The position numbers were made by a program, and so were the translations under genes. Shown piece after piece: positions 1-8,552 of a DNA stretch of 30,598 bases. Under the pieces are notes generated by a model. The model ran no database searches. It was not told where the DNA came from and saw nothing but the letters and a program-made list of their open reading frames with translations. The stretch's first letter is position 1. Each line of letters starts with the position of its first letter. The DNA is from CBDUUP01 sp965370435 (GTDB lineage Bacteria > Chloroflexota > Anaerolineae > Anaerolineales > UBA11579): NCBI GenBank assembly GCA_965370435.1, contig CBDUUP010000012.1, positions 1-30,598 on the forward strand, read 5' to 3'.

Positions 1-2
1 AC

Positions 3-473
3 CGCGCCATCATCAACAATGACGAACGCCAATTCAACGCCCCCGGCGTGCGGGTGCCCATGCTCTCGCTCTCCCGCGTCGAGCCGCCCGACTCGGACAC
101 CCGCCCCTACCCGGAATACCATTCCAGCCATGACACCCCCGCCATCGTCTCCGAAGAACGGCTTCTAGAGTCGACCGATGTCGTCCTGAGAATGGTCCAG
201 GCCTGGGAGGATAACCAGTACGTGGTCAACAAATTCAAGGGCGAGGTGTTCGCTTCCGGGCACGGCCTTTGGATCGATTACCGGGTCAATCCCGAAGGAC
301 ACCGCCACCTGTTCACCATCATGGAACGCTGCGACGGCAACAGCGCCATCGCCGATATCGCCGTTGAGTTGGATGTTTCTTTTCAAGTCGTGTGGGAGGT
401 GGTTTCCCTGCTGTTGGAGAAAGACCTGGTCTGGTTGAGCCGCACTCCCCACCCCACCACCCCGGAGAGGTAA
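3..473 (+). CDS. DUF4910/aminopeptidase-like protein, C-terminal part (5' end outside window)
   Basis: The reading frame is already open at base 3 and continues through a GTG at 48 that is probably not the true start. Residues encoded before it (RAIINNDERQFNAPGV) run smoothly into VPMLSLSR, and the segment YPEYHSSHDTP is typical of the end of the aminopeptidase-like domain of the DUF4910/DUF2172 family (COG4310). The last 70 or so residues, from about base 265, look like the winged-helix domain that closes these proteins. Family members are predicted zinc peptidases or amidohydrolases of unknown substrate and are often found in surface-glycan and nonulosonic-acid clusters, which fits the genes that follow. 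The next gene starts 35 bases downstream. The family call rests on remembered motifs; catalytic residues lie upstream of the window and cannot be checked. Confidence 0.7.
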   Translation, partial: RAIINNDERQFNAPGVRVPMLSLSRVEPPDSDTRPYPEYHSSHDTPAIVSEERLLESTDVVLRMVQAWEDNQYVVNKFKGEVFASGHGLWIDYRVNPEGHRHLFTIMERCDGNSAIADIAVELDVSFQVVWEVVSLLLEKDLVWLSRTPHPTTPER

Positions 474-508
474 TGACCTCCGCAGGGGCGACCCGCTTGA
501 CGTGAGCT

Positions 509-1414
509 ATGCCGAACGTTGGGCCGCCCCGGCTTAGCGTAGATAATATGCCGATGAATCTGGAATTACAAGCCCGTCTCGCCCGCCGCAGCCTCCGCAG
601 AGTCGTCCAAATGCTGCGCTACCGGCGGTTGTCTTTGCAGGGCGTGCCAATGCTTTTTGCCAACGCCTTCCCCAAGAGCGGCACTCACCTGCTCACCCAG
701 GTTTTGAAAGCCTTCACCCGGCTCGGCCCGGCGGTGGACGGCGGGCTGCGTCCGGTAGTGAACTATCAAGGGACGACCGGACAGCCTATATCCGCCGCCG
801 CGTTAGCCCGTGACTTGGCCCGTCTGCGCCCCGGCGACATCGCTTATGGTCACCTCCACGCGCAGCCTGAAACCGTCGCCGCCCTCTGCCGGGAGGGCGT
901 CGCCCCTTTCTTCATCCTGCGCGACCCCCGCGACGTGGTCGTCTCTCACGTCCATTACGTCACCGAGATGGAACCCAACCACGCCCACCACCAGTATTAC
1001 CGGGAAGTGTTGGAAAATTTCGACCAACGATTGCGAGTCAGCATCCTGGGACGCCCAGAGTTGGAAGAGGCGCCTTTCCCAGATATTAGAGACCGTTTCG
1101 AACCCTATCTAGGCTGGCTGGAACGCCCAGAAGTGCTGGTCCTGCGCTTCGAGGACTTTATCGCCGACCGGGAAGAGGCGTTGGGCCGCATCTTCGACCA
1201 CGCCGTGAAGCGAGGTTTCCCCACGGCTGTCGGTCGTGAAAAAGCCATCCAAATTCTCGCCGCGGGCCTGGACCCTCAACGTTCGCCAACCTTCCGCAGC
1301 GGCAAGACCGGCGGCTGGCGGAATCAGTTCACGCCGGGGCACACCCAGCTTTTCAAAGAGACCGCCGGAGACTTGTTGGTCCAACTAGGCTACGAACGAG
1401 ATCAGGATTGGTAG
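509..1414 (+). CDS. PAPS-dependent sulfotransferase domain protein
   Basis: 301 residues. The 5'-phosphosulfate-binding loop is PKSGTHLL (residues 55-62), and the 3'-phosphate-binding motif is FILRDPRDVVVSH (135-147) with the expected Arg and Ser. LRFEDF follows, then a late GKTGGWRNQF segment that matches the GxxGxWK-type loop of sulfotransferase family 1. The expected reaction is transfer of sulfate from PAPS to a hydroxyl or amine of a sugar or lipid. The position at the head of a polysaccharide locus suggests a glycan substrate, but nothing visible fixes the acceptor. ATG at 509 is kept; ATGs at 548 and 554 are alternatives, since residues 1-15 look unconserved and no strong Shine-Dalgarno sequence is visible. 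It probably acts in the cytoplasm, as there is no signal peptide. Confidence 0.82.
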   Translation: MPNVGPPRLSVDNMPMNLELQARLARRSLRRVVQMLRYRRLSLQGVPMLFANAFPKSGTHLLTQVLKAFTRLGPAVDGGLRPVVNYQGTTGQPISAAALARDLARLRPGDIAYGHLHAQPETVAALCREGVAPFFILRDPRDVVVSHVHYVTEMEPNHAHHQYYREVLENFDQRLRVSILGRPELEEAPFPDIRDRFEPYLGWLERPEVLVLRFEDFIADREEALGRIFDHAVKRGFPTAVGREKAIQILAAGLDPQRSPTFRSGKTGGWRNQFTPGHTQLFKETAGDLLVQLGYERDQDW

Positions 1415-1433
1415 CCCCGCCGAATAGGTATTG

Positions 1434-4025
1434 ATGAAGTCAAATAAACAGTCCACCCTGCAAATCACGTTCCCCATTGGAAAAACATTCCTGCTGGCGG
1501 CGCTTATACTGATGTTTATCGCCGGCGCGAGCGAGGCCGCCCTCCGGCTCTGGCCGGGATTGCGGGCCAAGCTTCCGCCGCCCAGTATTGGGCTTACCGA
1601 TTGGATGTTTGAATTGAAGCTGCCCCGATTAGAAGAGAGCGTCGCCGCCCGAGACGGCGTTGACGTGATCTTTGTGGGCAGCTCAATGACCAACAAGGGG
1701 ATCAATGCTGAACTTTTCGAGAATGAATATACTTCTTTGACCGGTAAGACGGTGCGGGTATTTAACATGGGGTTGAATGGATTGCGTCTCCAAGACAAAA
1801 ACGTGGTTTCCCGTTACCTGGAGCAGGAATTTTCGCCTTGCCTGATCGTGTATGGCACCACAGTGTGGGATTACGATGTCCGGACAGAATCCACTCGTTA
1901 TAGTGACAATCTCTGGATGCGCGTTCAATTTGGAGATTTCTCTGCGGAAGGGTGGCTGGGGGACAAACTCATTTCCTATCAATACCTTCTCCTTTTCCGC
2001 AACTGGATGAAAGACACCTACGTGGATAGGTTCCAGATGAGACAAAAGAGCGAAGAAACCCTCACTCCCTTGGGATTTAGCCCGACTGACAAAATTGACC
2101 CCACGGTCAATACACCGCCATCCACGGAGAATGAGCTTGACCGGATCCATGCTGAACGTCAAGCGGATTATGTTTTTGACCCCCAGCGGCTTGAAATTCT
2201 GGGACAAATGCTCGCATTGCAGGAAACCGGCGTCAGGGTATTATTGTTGGAATTACCGACCCATCCGACCTATGTCTCTTTTTACCCTCGTGAATGGGAT
2301 GACCATGCCCAATTTATTGATGAAATGAGCCAGTTTACTTCGGACCGAGGCGTTGACTTTTGGCCTACACTGGGATACGTAACCTTCTCCGACCAATTCT
2401 GGTTCAATCGGAATCACCTGAATACCCTGGGGGCCGAGATATTCACCCGCTGGGTAGCCGAGGAAATGGCCGCTTCATCTTTGTTGGAAGGGTTGGGCGA
2501 TCCCGGGGGCTGTGCGGCTGCAAATAATCCAGGCTCTCCCGCCAATGAAACCTGGTCACTGCCTCCATTGGAAAAAAAGGCCTCCGCCTTCAGCCTAGAT
2601 ATTAACAAGAACAGAGCCTATTTCGCAGGTTTTGTCCTGTTGGTCTTGGCGGTGTATTACTTATTGCCCCGGCGTCCCCAAAACTATTGGCTGCTGTTGG
2701 TCTCCTACCTGTTTTACCTGACCTGGGCCTGGGAGTTCGGGGCCGCACTCCTTGCGCTCACCCTGGTCAATTACGCTCTGGGGAGGCGCTTGCAGGCTGC
2801 CGGTAGGTGGCAGCGGAGTTGGCTGTGGGCGGGTATTGGTTTTAACCTGCTGGCGTTGGCGTTCTTCAAATACAACGATTTCTTTGTCCCCAAGATACTG
2901 TCATTGCTGGGCCGTCTGGATCTTCAAATAGAAGCTGGGGGATTGAATATCTTGATGCCGATAGGCTTGTCTTTTTTGGCCCTGCAAGCCATTTCCTATC
3001 TAATAGATGTAGCTCGCGGGCGGCTGGAAGCCTCCACCGATCCGGTGGACTTCGCCCTCTATCTGGCCTATTTCCCCAAGCTGCTCTCCGGCCCCATCGA
3101 GCGGGCCAGGACATTTTTGCCGGTACTAGCCCAGGAGCGGGTGGTGGACAACGCCGCTCTGGCTCGCAGCCTGGGGCTGATCCTGGTGGGCCTGGCGCGC
3201 AAGATGGTGATCGCCGACTCGTTGGCCAGGATGATCCCCAGTCAGGTCTTTGAACCCCCAATTCATACCGGCGCGCCTGCGCTGACCTATTGGTTGCTGG
3301 CATACGCCTTCTATATCTACAATGATTTTGCCGGATACACCAGCATCATGCGGGGAGTGAGCGGCCTCTTCGGCATCCAACTCTCGCCCAACTTCCGCCA
3401 GCCCTATTTCGCCCGCAGCTTCACCGAGTTCTGGAACCGCTGGCACATTTCCTTTTCGCATTGGCTGCGGGACTACATCTATTTCCCCTTGAGCCGGGCC
3501 TTGCGGCGCAAGTTCCCCAAGCCCGAACACCCCCTCAACGTGATCTTGCCGCCGGTGGTGACCATGCTGGCGAGCGGATTATGGCATGGGGCTGCCTGGC
3601 CCATGCTGGTCTGGGGAGGGCTGCACGGCGTCTATCAAGTGGTCGAGCGGCTGCCTTTGCTGTGGGGAGCCGCGCTGCGACCGCCTCAGGAGCGGCCCCG
3701 CTGGAGGCAGGGGTTGGGGATGCTGGTGGTGTTTGGATTGGCGGCGCTGGCCTGGGTCCCCTTCCGCTTGGATCTGCCCCTGGCGGTGGACTATTGGCGC
3801 GGCATGCTCAACTGGTCTGTATTGCAGCCGCCCGACGGCCGGTTGGTAGTGGTGGTGGTCCTGGCGTTGGGGTTGGATTGGATGCAGTCCCGCCGGGAGG
3901 ACGGGTTGGTGTTTTTGGGTTGGCCGCGTCCGGTGCGGGCTGCGTTGTTGGCTGCGGCCTTGCTGGCCATCTTCTTCGTCGCCCAGGCCGACGTGGGCGC
4001 TCCTTTTGTCTATCAGGGTTTCTGA
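1434..4025 (+). CDS. SGNH-like domain fused to MBOAT O-acyltransferase (copy 1)
   Basis: 863 residues from ATG 1434; an in-frame TTG at 1431 is the alternative start. A transmembrane helix at about 16-35 is followed by an extracytoplasmic SGNH-like domain (about 50-360) with VIFVGSSM (candidate nucleophile Ser84) and NRNHLNTLGAEIF (candidate His328). The rest is a full MBOAT module of the AlgI/DltB type: LLSGPIERA, NDFAGYTSI, FTEFWNRWHISFSHWLRDYI, and the catalytic-histidine segment ASGLWHGAAW with His718. MBOAT proteins move acyl groups across or at the membrane, and SGNH partners (DltD, AlgJ/AlgX) complete transfer to the polymer. Here both are in one chain, so the likely job is O-acylation of the surface polysaccharide. 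The next gene is a tandem paralogue. The Asp expected before the SGNH histidine appears replaced by Asn. Confidence 0.85.
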   Translation: MKSNKQSTLQITFPIGKTFLLAALILMFIAGASEAALRLWPGLRAKLPPPSIGLTDWMFELKLPRLEESVAARDGVDVIFVGSSMTNKGINAELFENEYTSLTGKTVRVFNMGLNGLRLQDKNVVSRYLEQEFSPCLIVYGTTVWDYDVRTESTRYSDNLWMRVQFGDFSAEGWLGDKLISYQYLLLFRNWMKDTYVDRFQMRQKSEETLTPLGFSPTDKIDPTVNTPPSTENELDRIHAERQADYVFDPQRLEILGQMLALQETGVRVLLLELPTHPTYVSFYPREWDDHAQFIDEMSQFTSDRGVDFWPTLGYVTFSDQFWFNRNHLNTLGAEIFTRWVAEEMAASSLLEGLGDPGGCAAANNPGSPANETWSLPPLEKKASAFSLDINKNRAYFAGFVLLVLAVYYLLPRRPQNYWLLLVSYLFYLTWAWEFGAALLALTLVNYALGRRLQAAGRWQRSWLWAGIGFNLLALAFFKYNDFFVPKILSLLGRLDLQIEAGGLNILMPIGLSFLALQAISYLIDVARGRLEASTDPVDFALYLAYFPKLLSGPIERARTFLPVLAQERVVDNAALARSLGLILVGLARKMVIADSLARMIPSQVFEPPIHTGAPALTYWLLAYAFYIYNDFAGYTSIMRGVSGLFGIQLSPNFRQPYFARSFTEFWNRWHISFSHWLRDYIYFPLSRALRRKFPKPEHPLNVILPPVVTMLASGLWHGAAWPMLVWGGLHGVYQVVERLPLLWGAALRPPQERPRWRQGLGMLVVFGLAALAWVPFRLDLPLAVDYWRGMLNWSVLQPPDGRLVVVVVLALGLDWMQSRREDGLVFLGWPRPVRAALLAAALLAIFFVAQADVGAPFVYQGF

Positions 4026-4042
4026 GATATGCGGATACGGAT

Positions 4043-4051
4043 TGGTATACT
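4043..4051 (+). promoter_or_regulatory. Possible extended -10 promoter before second MBOAT gene
   Basis: TGG followed by TATACT in the 64-base gap between the two paralogues matches the TGn-TATAAT extended -10 form. No clear -35 box is seen 17 bases upstream. It would give copy 2 its own transcript start about 35 bases before the start codon. Confidence 0.3.
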
Positions 4052-4089
4052 ATCTAATCAAGCAGCAAATTGATGATCTGGAGTAACAA

Positions 4090-6693
4090 TTGAACGTGAA
4101 AGAACCAAAGCATTCGACATTGCAAATAAAACTCCCTTTTGGCCGCACCCTCCTCTTCGCCGTCCTCTTCCTGGTCGTGCTGATTGGGTTGGGAGAAGTG
4201 GTCTTGCGGGTCTTGCCGGCATTCTCAGTGGAACTACCCCCCTCCAGCCTGGGCTTTCCCGACCGGATGTTTGAACTGAAGCTGCCCCGATTGGAAGAGA
4301 GCGTCGCCGACCGGGGCGGCGTTGACCTGATCTTCCTGGGGCCTTCGATCATCAACCAGGGAGTCAACGCCGAGCTTTTCGAGCGTGAGTATGCCGACCT
4401 CACCGGGCAGCCGGTGCGGGTTTTCAACATGGCCATAAACGCCCTTCAAAACGCGGATGCCAACGTCATTGCCCGTTACCTATGGGAGCAATACCAGCCA
4501 TGTTTGATCGTCTACGGCACCACGCCCCGCAATTACGACATCCGGGAAGACACCGTCCGCTTTGTGGAGAATGTCTGGCTGCGCTACCAGTTGGGCGAAT
4601 TTTCGGTTGATGGATGGATGAGAGACCGCTTCTTGACTTACCAATATTCCCTCATCTTGCGCAATTGGATGAAGGAAGGCTTCAGGGATGAGATCGGGAA
4701 TAGGCTTGACAGCCAACGCAACTTGACGCCGCTGGGATTCTTGCCTACCGATGAGGTGATGCCGGAGATTTCGGAGCCGCCCTCTCTGGACATTCCCTGG
4801 GATGAAAAACGTTTTATCGCATTTGAGGATTACGCTTTCAATCCCGATGGGTTTGAAACCCTGGAGGATATGCTGGCCCTGCGCGCAGCAGGCGCCAACT
4901 TTTTGCTGCTGGAAGCGCCCGCCCATCCCTCCTTTGTCGCCTTTTTCCCCAACCAATGGGAAGACCATACCCAATTTATCAATGAACTCAGTCAATTCGC
5001 CGAGGCCGAGAATCTTCCCTTTTGGCCTACTTTGGGCTACGTTGAACTTCCCGATGAGGGCTGGCGCAACCGCAACCACTTGAACACCGTCGGCGCGGAG
5101 ATCTTCACCCGCTGGCTGGCCGCCCAGATGGCGGATTCAGGCGTCTTGGAGGGGTTGGGCGAGCCGGGCGGCTGCGCCGCCATGCTGAACCCAGACTCTT
5201 CCATCTCGGATGACTGGTCTCTGCCTCCGATAGAAAAAGATGTCCCCGCGTTCCGTGTTGATTTGAACAAGAATGGGTTGATCTTCGCCGGTTTTGTGCT
5301 GGTCGTATTGGCGGTGTATTACCTGCTGCCCCACCGCCCCCAGAATATTTGGCTGCTGCTGGCTTCCTATGCTTTCTACTTCACCTGGGCCTGGGAGTTC
5401 GTCCTGGTTTTGCTGGCGCTGACCCTGGTGAACTACGCCCTGGGGCGGCGTATGCAAGCGCAAGAGAAAGGGAGAAAGAAGACTGCCTTGCTGTGGCTGG
5501 GGTTGGGATTCAATATTACGATCCTGGGCTTTTTCAAATACACTGATTTCTTCCTGCCCCAGATGCTGACCTTGCTGGCTCGCATGGGAATCCAGACGGA
5601 GGCCGGAGGGTTGCAGATATTGCTTCCGGTTGGATTGTCTTACCTGGTCGTACAGGCCATAGCCTACTTGATTGACGTGGCCCGCGGGCACAGCAAAGCC
5701 GCCCCCGACCTGGCCGACTTTGCCTTGTATCTGGGATATTTCCCCAAACTGATCTCCGGCCCCATCGAGCGAGCCATGGAGTTCTTGCCCCGGCTCGCCC
5801 AGCCGCGGCTGGTGGACAACGCCGTCCTGGCCCGAAATTTCACCCTGATCGTGGTGGGCGCCATCCGCAAGTTCGTGCTTGCCGACGCGTTGTCGGCCAT
5901 GTTCCCGGATCAGCTTTTTATTTCCCCGTCCCAATATCCTGCGCCGGTTCTGATATTCGGGATCATTGGCTACGCCTTCTTCCTCTACAATGACTTTGCC
6001 GGATATACCAATATCGTACGCGGGGTGAGCGGTTTAATGGGCATTGAACTCATGCCCAATTTCCAGTCTCCCTTCTTCTCTCGAAATTTCACCGAGTTGT
6101 GGAACCGCTGGCACATTTCCCTATCCCAATGGATGCGGGGCTACATTTTTTTTCCCCTCACCCGGGCTTTATTGCGGCGTTTCAAGCGGCCCGACCATGT
6201 CTTCATCGTCATTTTCCCGCCTATGGTGACCATGCTGGCGAGCGGCTTATGGCACGGCGCGAACTGGAATATGCTGATCTGGGGATTCCTGAACGGCGTC
6301 TTCCACGTGGCTGAACGCATTTCCATATTGTGGGGAGTAACGCCGGTCTCGCCCGATAAACGCCCCTATTGGCGGCAGGTCTTGGCGATGTGGGTGGTGG
6401 TTGGGCTGGCGCTGCTGGCCGCGGTGCCTTTCCGGATGGAAATGCCGGTGGCCCTGGAATATTGGCGCGGCTTGATTGCCTGGAATGGTTGGCTGTGGCC
6501 CGACATTCGCATGGTGGCATTGGTGCTTGGATCCTTGCTGGTGGACTGGGTGCAGGCTCGCCAGCCGGATGAAGCGGTATTTTTGAAGTGGCGGCGTCCG
6601 CTCCGGGCCGTCTTGCTGGCGTTGGCCGTGCTGGCGGTCTTCTTTGTCACCCGCGCCGACGTTGGAGCGCCCTTCGTTTATCAGGGATTCTGA
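4090..6693 (+). CDS. SGNH-like domain fused to MBOAT O-acyltransferase (copy 2)
   Basis: 867 residues from TTG 4090, chosen because GGAG at 4080-4083 sits 6 bases upstream; a GTG at 4096 is the alternative. It is collinear with copy 1 from end to end: transmembrane helix about 20-39, SGNH-like domain with LIFLGPSI (Ser86) and NRNHLNTVG (His330), then MBOAT with LISGPIERA, NDFAGYTNI, ELWNRWHISLSQWMRGYI and ASGLWHGANW (His722). Both copies end in ADVGAPFVYQGF. The block-I motif has drifted from GSS to GPS while keeping the candidate serine. Long shared stretches such as MFELKLPRLEESVA show a tandem duplication. The likely role is O-acylation of the same or a related glycan, perhaps with a different acceptor or acyl group; that difference is inference. 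Confidence 0.85.
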   Translation: MNVKEPKHSTLQIKLPFGRTLLFAVLFLVVLIGLGEVVLRVLPAFSVELPPSSLGFPDRMFELKLPRLEESVADRGGVDLIFLGPSIINQGVNAELFEREYADLTGQPVRVFNMAINALQNADANVIARYLWEQYQPCLIVYGTTPRNYDIREDTVRFVENVWLRYQLGEFSVDGWMRDRFLTYQYSLILRNWMKEGFRDEIGNRLDSQRNLTPLGFLPTDEVMPEISEPPSLDIPWDEKRFIAFEDYAFNPDGFETLEDMLALRAAGANFLLLEAPAHPSFVAFFPNQWEDHTQFINELSQFAEAENLPFWPTLGYVELPDEGWRNRNHLNTVGAEIFTRWLAAQMADSGVLEGLGEPGGCAAMLNPDSSISDDWSLPPIEKDVPAFRVDLNKNGLIFAGFVLVVLAVYYLLPHRPQNIWLLLASYAFYFTWAWEFVLVLLALTLVNYALGRRMQAQEKGRKKTALLWLGLGFNITILGFFKYTDFFLPQMLTLLARMGIQTEAGGLQILLPVGLSYLVVQAIAYLIDVARGHSKAAPDLADFALYLGYFPKLISGPIERAMEFLPRLAQPRLVDNAVLARNFTLIVVGAIRKFVLADALSAMFPDQLFISPSQYPAPVLIFGIIGYAFFLYNDFAGYTNIVRGVSGLMGIELMPNFQSPFFSRNFTELWNRWHISLSQWMRGYIFFPLTRALLRRFKRPDHVFIVIFPPMVTMLASGLWHGANWNMLIWGFLNGVFHVAERISILWGVTPVSPDKRPYWRQVLAMWVVVGLALLAAVPFRMEMPVALEYWRGLIAWNGWLWPDIRMVALVLGSLLVDWVQARQPDEAVFLKWRRPLRAVLLALAVLAVFFVTRADVGAPFVYQGF

Positions 6694-6743
6694 TCGAATC
6701 CGCAAGAAATGGTTATTGAGTATTTCCGAGGTAGAATCAACCT

Positions 6744-7736
6744 ATGCGTGACACACCCCGCCAGACAGAAGATCATAGGCCCAAGTGCAGCATCGTGATC
6801 CGCGCTTACAACGAGGAAAAACACATCGGGCGTCTGCTGACCGGCATCATGCAGCAGTCTCTCCAGGATTTTGAGATCATCCTGGTCGATTCGGGTTCCA
6901 CCGACGCCACCGTGGCGATCGCCTCCCGCTACCCGGTCCAGGTCGTCCACATACGCCCGGAGGACTTCACCTTTGGCCGTTCCCTGAACCTGGGGATTTC
7001 CCATGCGCAGGGCGAGTTCATCGTCATCGCCAGCGCACATGTGTATCCGGTTTATCCCGATTGGCTGGAAAAGCTGCTGGCCCCCTTTGATGAGCCTCAG
7101 ATCGCTATGACCTATGGAAAACAACGGGGCAACTCGACCACCAAGTTCTCCGAGCGCCAACTGATGCGCCAATGGTTTCCCGACCAATCCCAACGCAAAC
7201 AGGCGCACCCTTTTTGTAATAACGCCAACGACGCGGTCCGCCGGGTTTTGTGGGAGCAGCGTCCTTACGACGATACCCTGACCGGGCTTGAAGACCTGGA
7301 CTGGGCGCATTGGGCCATGAACCAGGGACATGCCATCTCCTACGCCGCCGAAGCGGAGATCGTCCACGTCCATGAAGAAGGCCCTCGCAAGGTGCTCAAC
7401 CGCTTCCGCCGGGAGGCGATGGCTTTCAAGCGCATCTTCCCTGAGGAGCGTTTCAACCTGTGGAATCTCATCGCCCTGTATACGACAAACGTGGTCAACG
7501 ATCTCTTGCAAGCTTTGCGCCAGCGGAGGATGCTGTCCAACTTCGGCAGCATTTTGTGGTATCGTTTCATGCAGTTCTATGGAACCTACCTGGGCTACCG
7601 TCATTCCGGCGCGCTCCCGGCGCAGCTCAAGCAGGTTTTTTATTACCCGCCGGGATTATCCTCCAAGCGCGCCCCCACCCGCGCCATCCAACCCATCGAA
7701 TACGGCAAGGAAGGTGAAATTGGAGATGGAGATTGA
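6744..7736 (+). CDS. Glycosyltransferase family 2
   Basis: 330 residues. The GT-A nucleotide-sugar fold starts at CSIVIRAYNEEKHIGRLL (about 14-32), followed by ILVDSGSTDAT. The usual DXD region reads ASAHVYP, a form known in rhamnosyltransferase-like GT2 enzymes. The catalytic-base region reads TGLEDLDWAHWA (about 180-190). The C-terminal third is Arg-rich and partly hydrophobic, which suggests peripheral membrane association. It probably adds a sugar to a lipid-linked glycan on the inner face of the membrane; donor and acceptor are unknown. The gene ends inside the start region of the CMP-sugar synthetase, suggesting translational coupling. A TAGAAT hexamer 7 bases before the ATG could be a weak -10 element, but no -35 partner is seen. 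Confidence 0.82.
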   Translation: MRDTPRQTEDHRPKCSIVIRAYNEEKHIGRLLTGIMQQSLQDFEIILVDSGSTDATVAIASRYPVQVVHIRPEDFTFGRSLNLGISHAQGEFIVIASAHVYPVYPDWLEKLLAPFDEPQIAMTYGKQRGNSTTKFSERQLMRQWFPDQSQRKQAHPFCNNANDAVRRVLWEQRPYDDTLTGLEDLDWAHWAMNQGHAISYAAEAEIVHVHEEGPRKVLNRFRREAMAFKRIFPEERFNLWNLIALYTTNVVNDLLQALRQRRMLSNFGSILWYRFMQFYGTYLGYRHSGALPAQLKQVFYYPPGLSSKRAPTRAIQPIEYGKEGEIGDGD

Positions 7737-7738
7737 CC

Positions 7739-8437
7739 GTGTCCGCTTCTGAAGAGAGCGTTCCCCGCATCGTTGCCCTGGTGCCCATGCGCCACAACTC
7801 GGAGCGCGTGCCGGGCAAAAACTACCGCCCTCTGGCCGGGCGTCCGCTCTTCCACCATATCATCGCTTCGCTGCTGGCCTGCCCGGAGATCGCCGAGGTG
7901 GCCGTGGATACCGACAGCTCCGTCATCATGGACGGCCTCCGGGAGCATTTCCCCCAGGCGCGCATCCTGGAACGCCCCCAAAACCTGCGCGACGGCATGA
8001 TCCCGATGAATGACATCTTGCTTTATGACACCTCCCAGGTGGAGGCGGATTTCTACCTGCAAACTCACTGCACCAACCCCCTCCTCCGCCCGGAGACCAT
8101 CTCCCAGGCCATACAAGCCTTCCTGAAGAGCTACCCCGCCCACGACTCGCTCTTCTCGGTCACCGGTCTGCAAACCCGCCTCTACGACCAGGACGGCCAA
8201 GCCATCAACCACGACCCCGCCGTGCTCCTGCGCACCCAGGACCTGCCTCCCGTTTACGAGGAGAATTCCTGCATTTACATCTTCACCCGTGAAACCCTGG
8301 CGGCCCGCAACAACCGCCTGGGCGAGCGCCCCCTCATGTTCCCCATTGACCCCGCCCAAGCCTGGGACATTGATGAAGAGCTAGACTTCGCCATCGTTGA
8401 CTATCTCAGCAGAAGGCGTGAGTTGGACGATGTTTGA
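7739..8437 (+). CDS. CMP-sugar synthetase (acylneuraminate cytidylyltransferase family)
   Basis: 232 residues from GTG 7739, which has GGAG at 7728-7731 seven bases upstream; TTG 7733 in the same frame is an alternative. The N-terminus VALVPMRHNSERVPGKNYRPLAGRPLFHHII is the CTP-binding signature of the NeuA/KdsB/PtmB family (R-x-x-S-x-R-x-PGKN). Later features include VDTDS, LQTHCTNPLLRPETI and the closing WDIDEELDFAIVDYL, typical of CMP-sialic-acid-like synthetases (COG1083). The reaction is CTP plus a 2-keto-3-deoxy acidic sugar giving CMP-sugar and pyrophosphate. The exact sugar (neuraminic, legionaminic, pseudaminic or an 8-carbon acid) cannot be read from the sequence, and no NeuB-type synthase is in the window. 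It is likely cytoplasmic and supplies the glycosyltransferases here. Confidence 0.85.
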   Translation: MSASEESVPRIVALVPMRHNSERVPGKNYRPLAGRPLFHHIIASLLACPEIAEVAVDTDSSVIMDGLREHFPQARILERPQNLRDGMIPMNDILLYDTSQVEADFYLQTHCTNPLLRPETISQAIQAFLKSYPAHDSLFSVTGLQTRLYDQDGQAINHDPAVLLRTQDLPPVYEENSCIYIFTRETLAARNNRLGERPLMFPIDPAQAWDIDEELDFAIVDYLSRRRELDDV

Positions 8438-8455
8438 TAAAAAATCCAAGATTTA

Positions 8456-8526
8456 CCCTCACCCCCAGCGACCTGCGGTCGCTTTCCCCCTCTCCCTGGA
8501 AGGGAGAGGGGGCAGGGGGGTGAGGG
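8456..8526. repeat. 71-bp cloverleaf-like palindromic repeat
   Basis: Three nested perfect stems: outer arms CCCTCACCCCC (8456-8466) and GGGGGTGAGGG (8516-8526); inner hairpin 1 AGCGACC-TGC-GGTCGCT (8467-8483); inner hairpin 2 CCCCCTCTCCCT-GGA-AGGGAGAGGGGG (8486-8512). The folded form is a three-way junction. The C-rich/G-rich composition resembles dispersed intergenic palindromes seen in many bacterial genomes. It lies between the CMP-sugar synthetase and dehydrogenase genes. Confidence 0.9.
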
Positions 8527-8552
8527 GCAAAGGATACTCTAAAAACCCTCCT

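Noticed and set aside
3461..4057. 198-codon + strand frame inside the first MBOAT gene
   Set aside because: Gly/Ala/Arg-rich shadow of a GC-rich coding gene, with no domain.
8397..8552. N-terminal extension of the dehydrogenase frame
   Set aside because: It overlaps the CMP-sugar synthetase gene and translates the palindromic repeat; family similarity begins at MLTVLISAP (8553).
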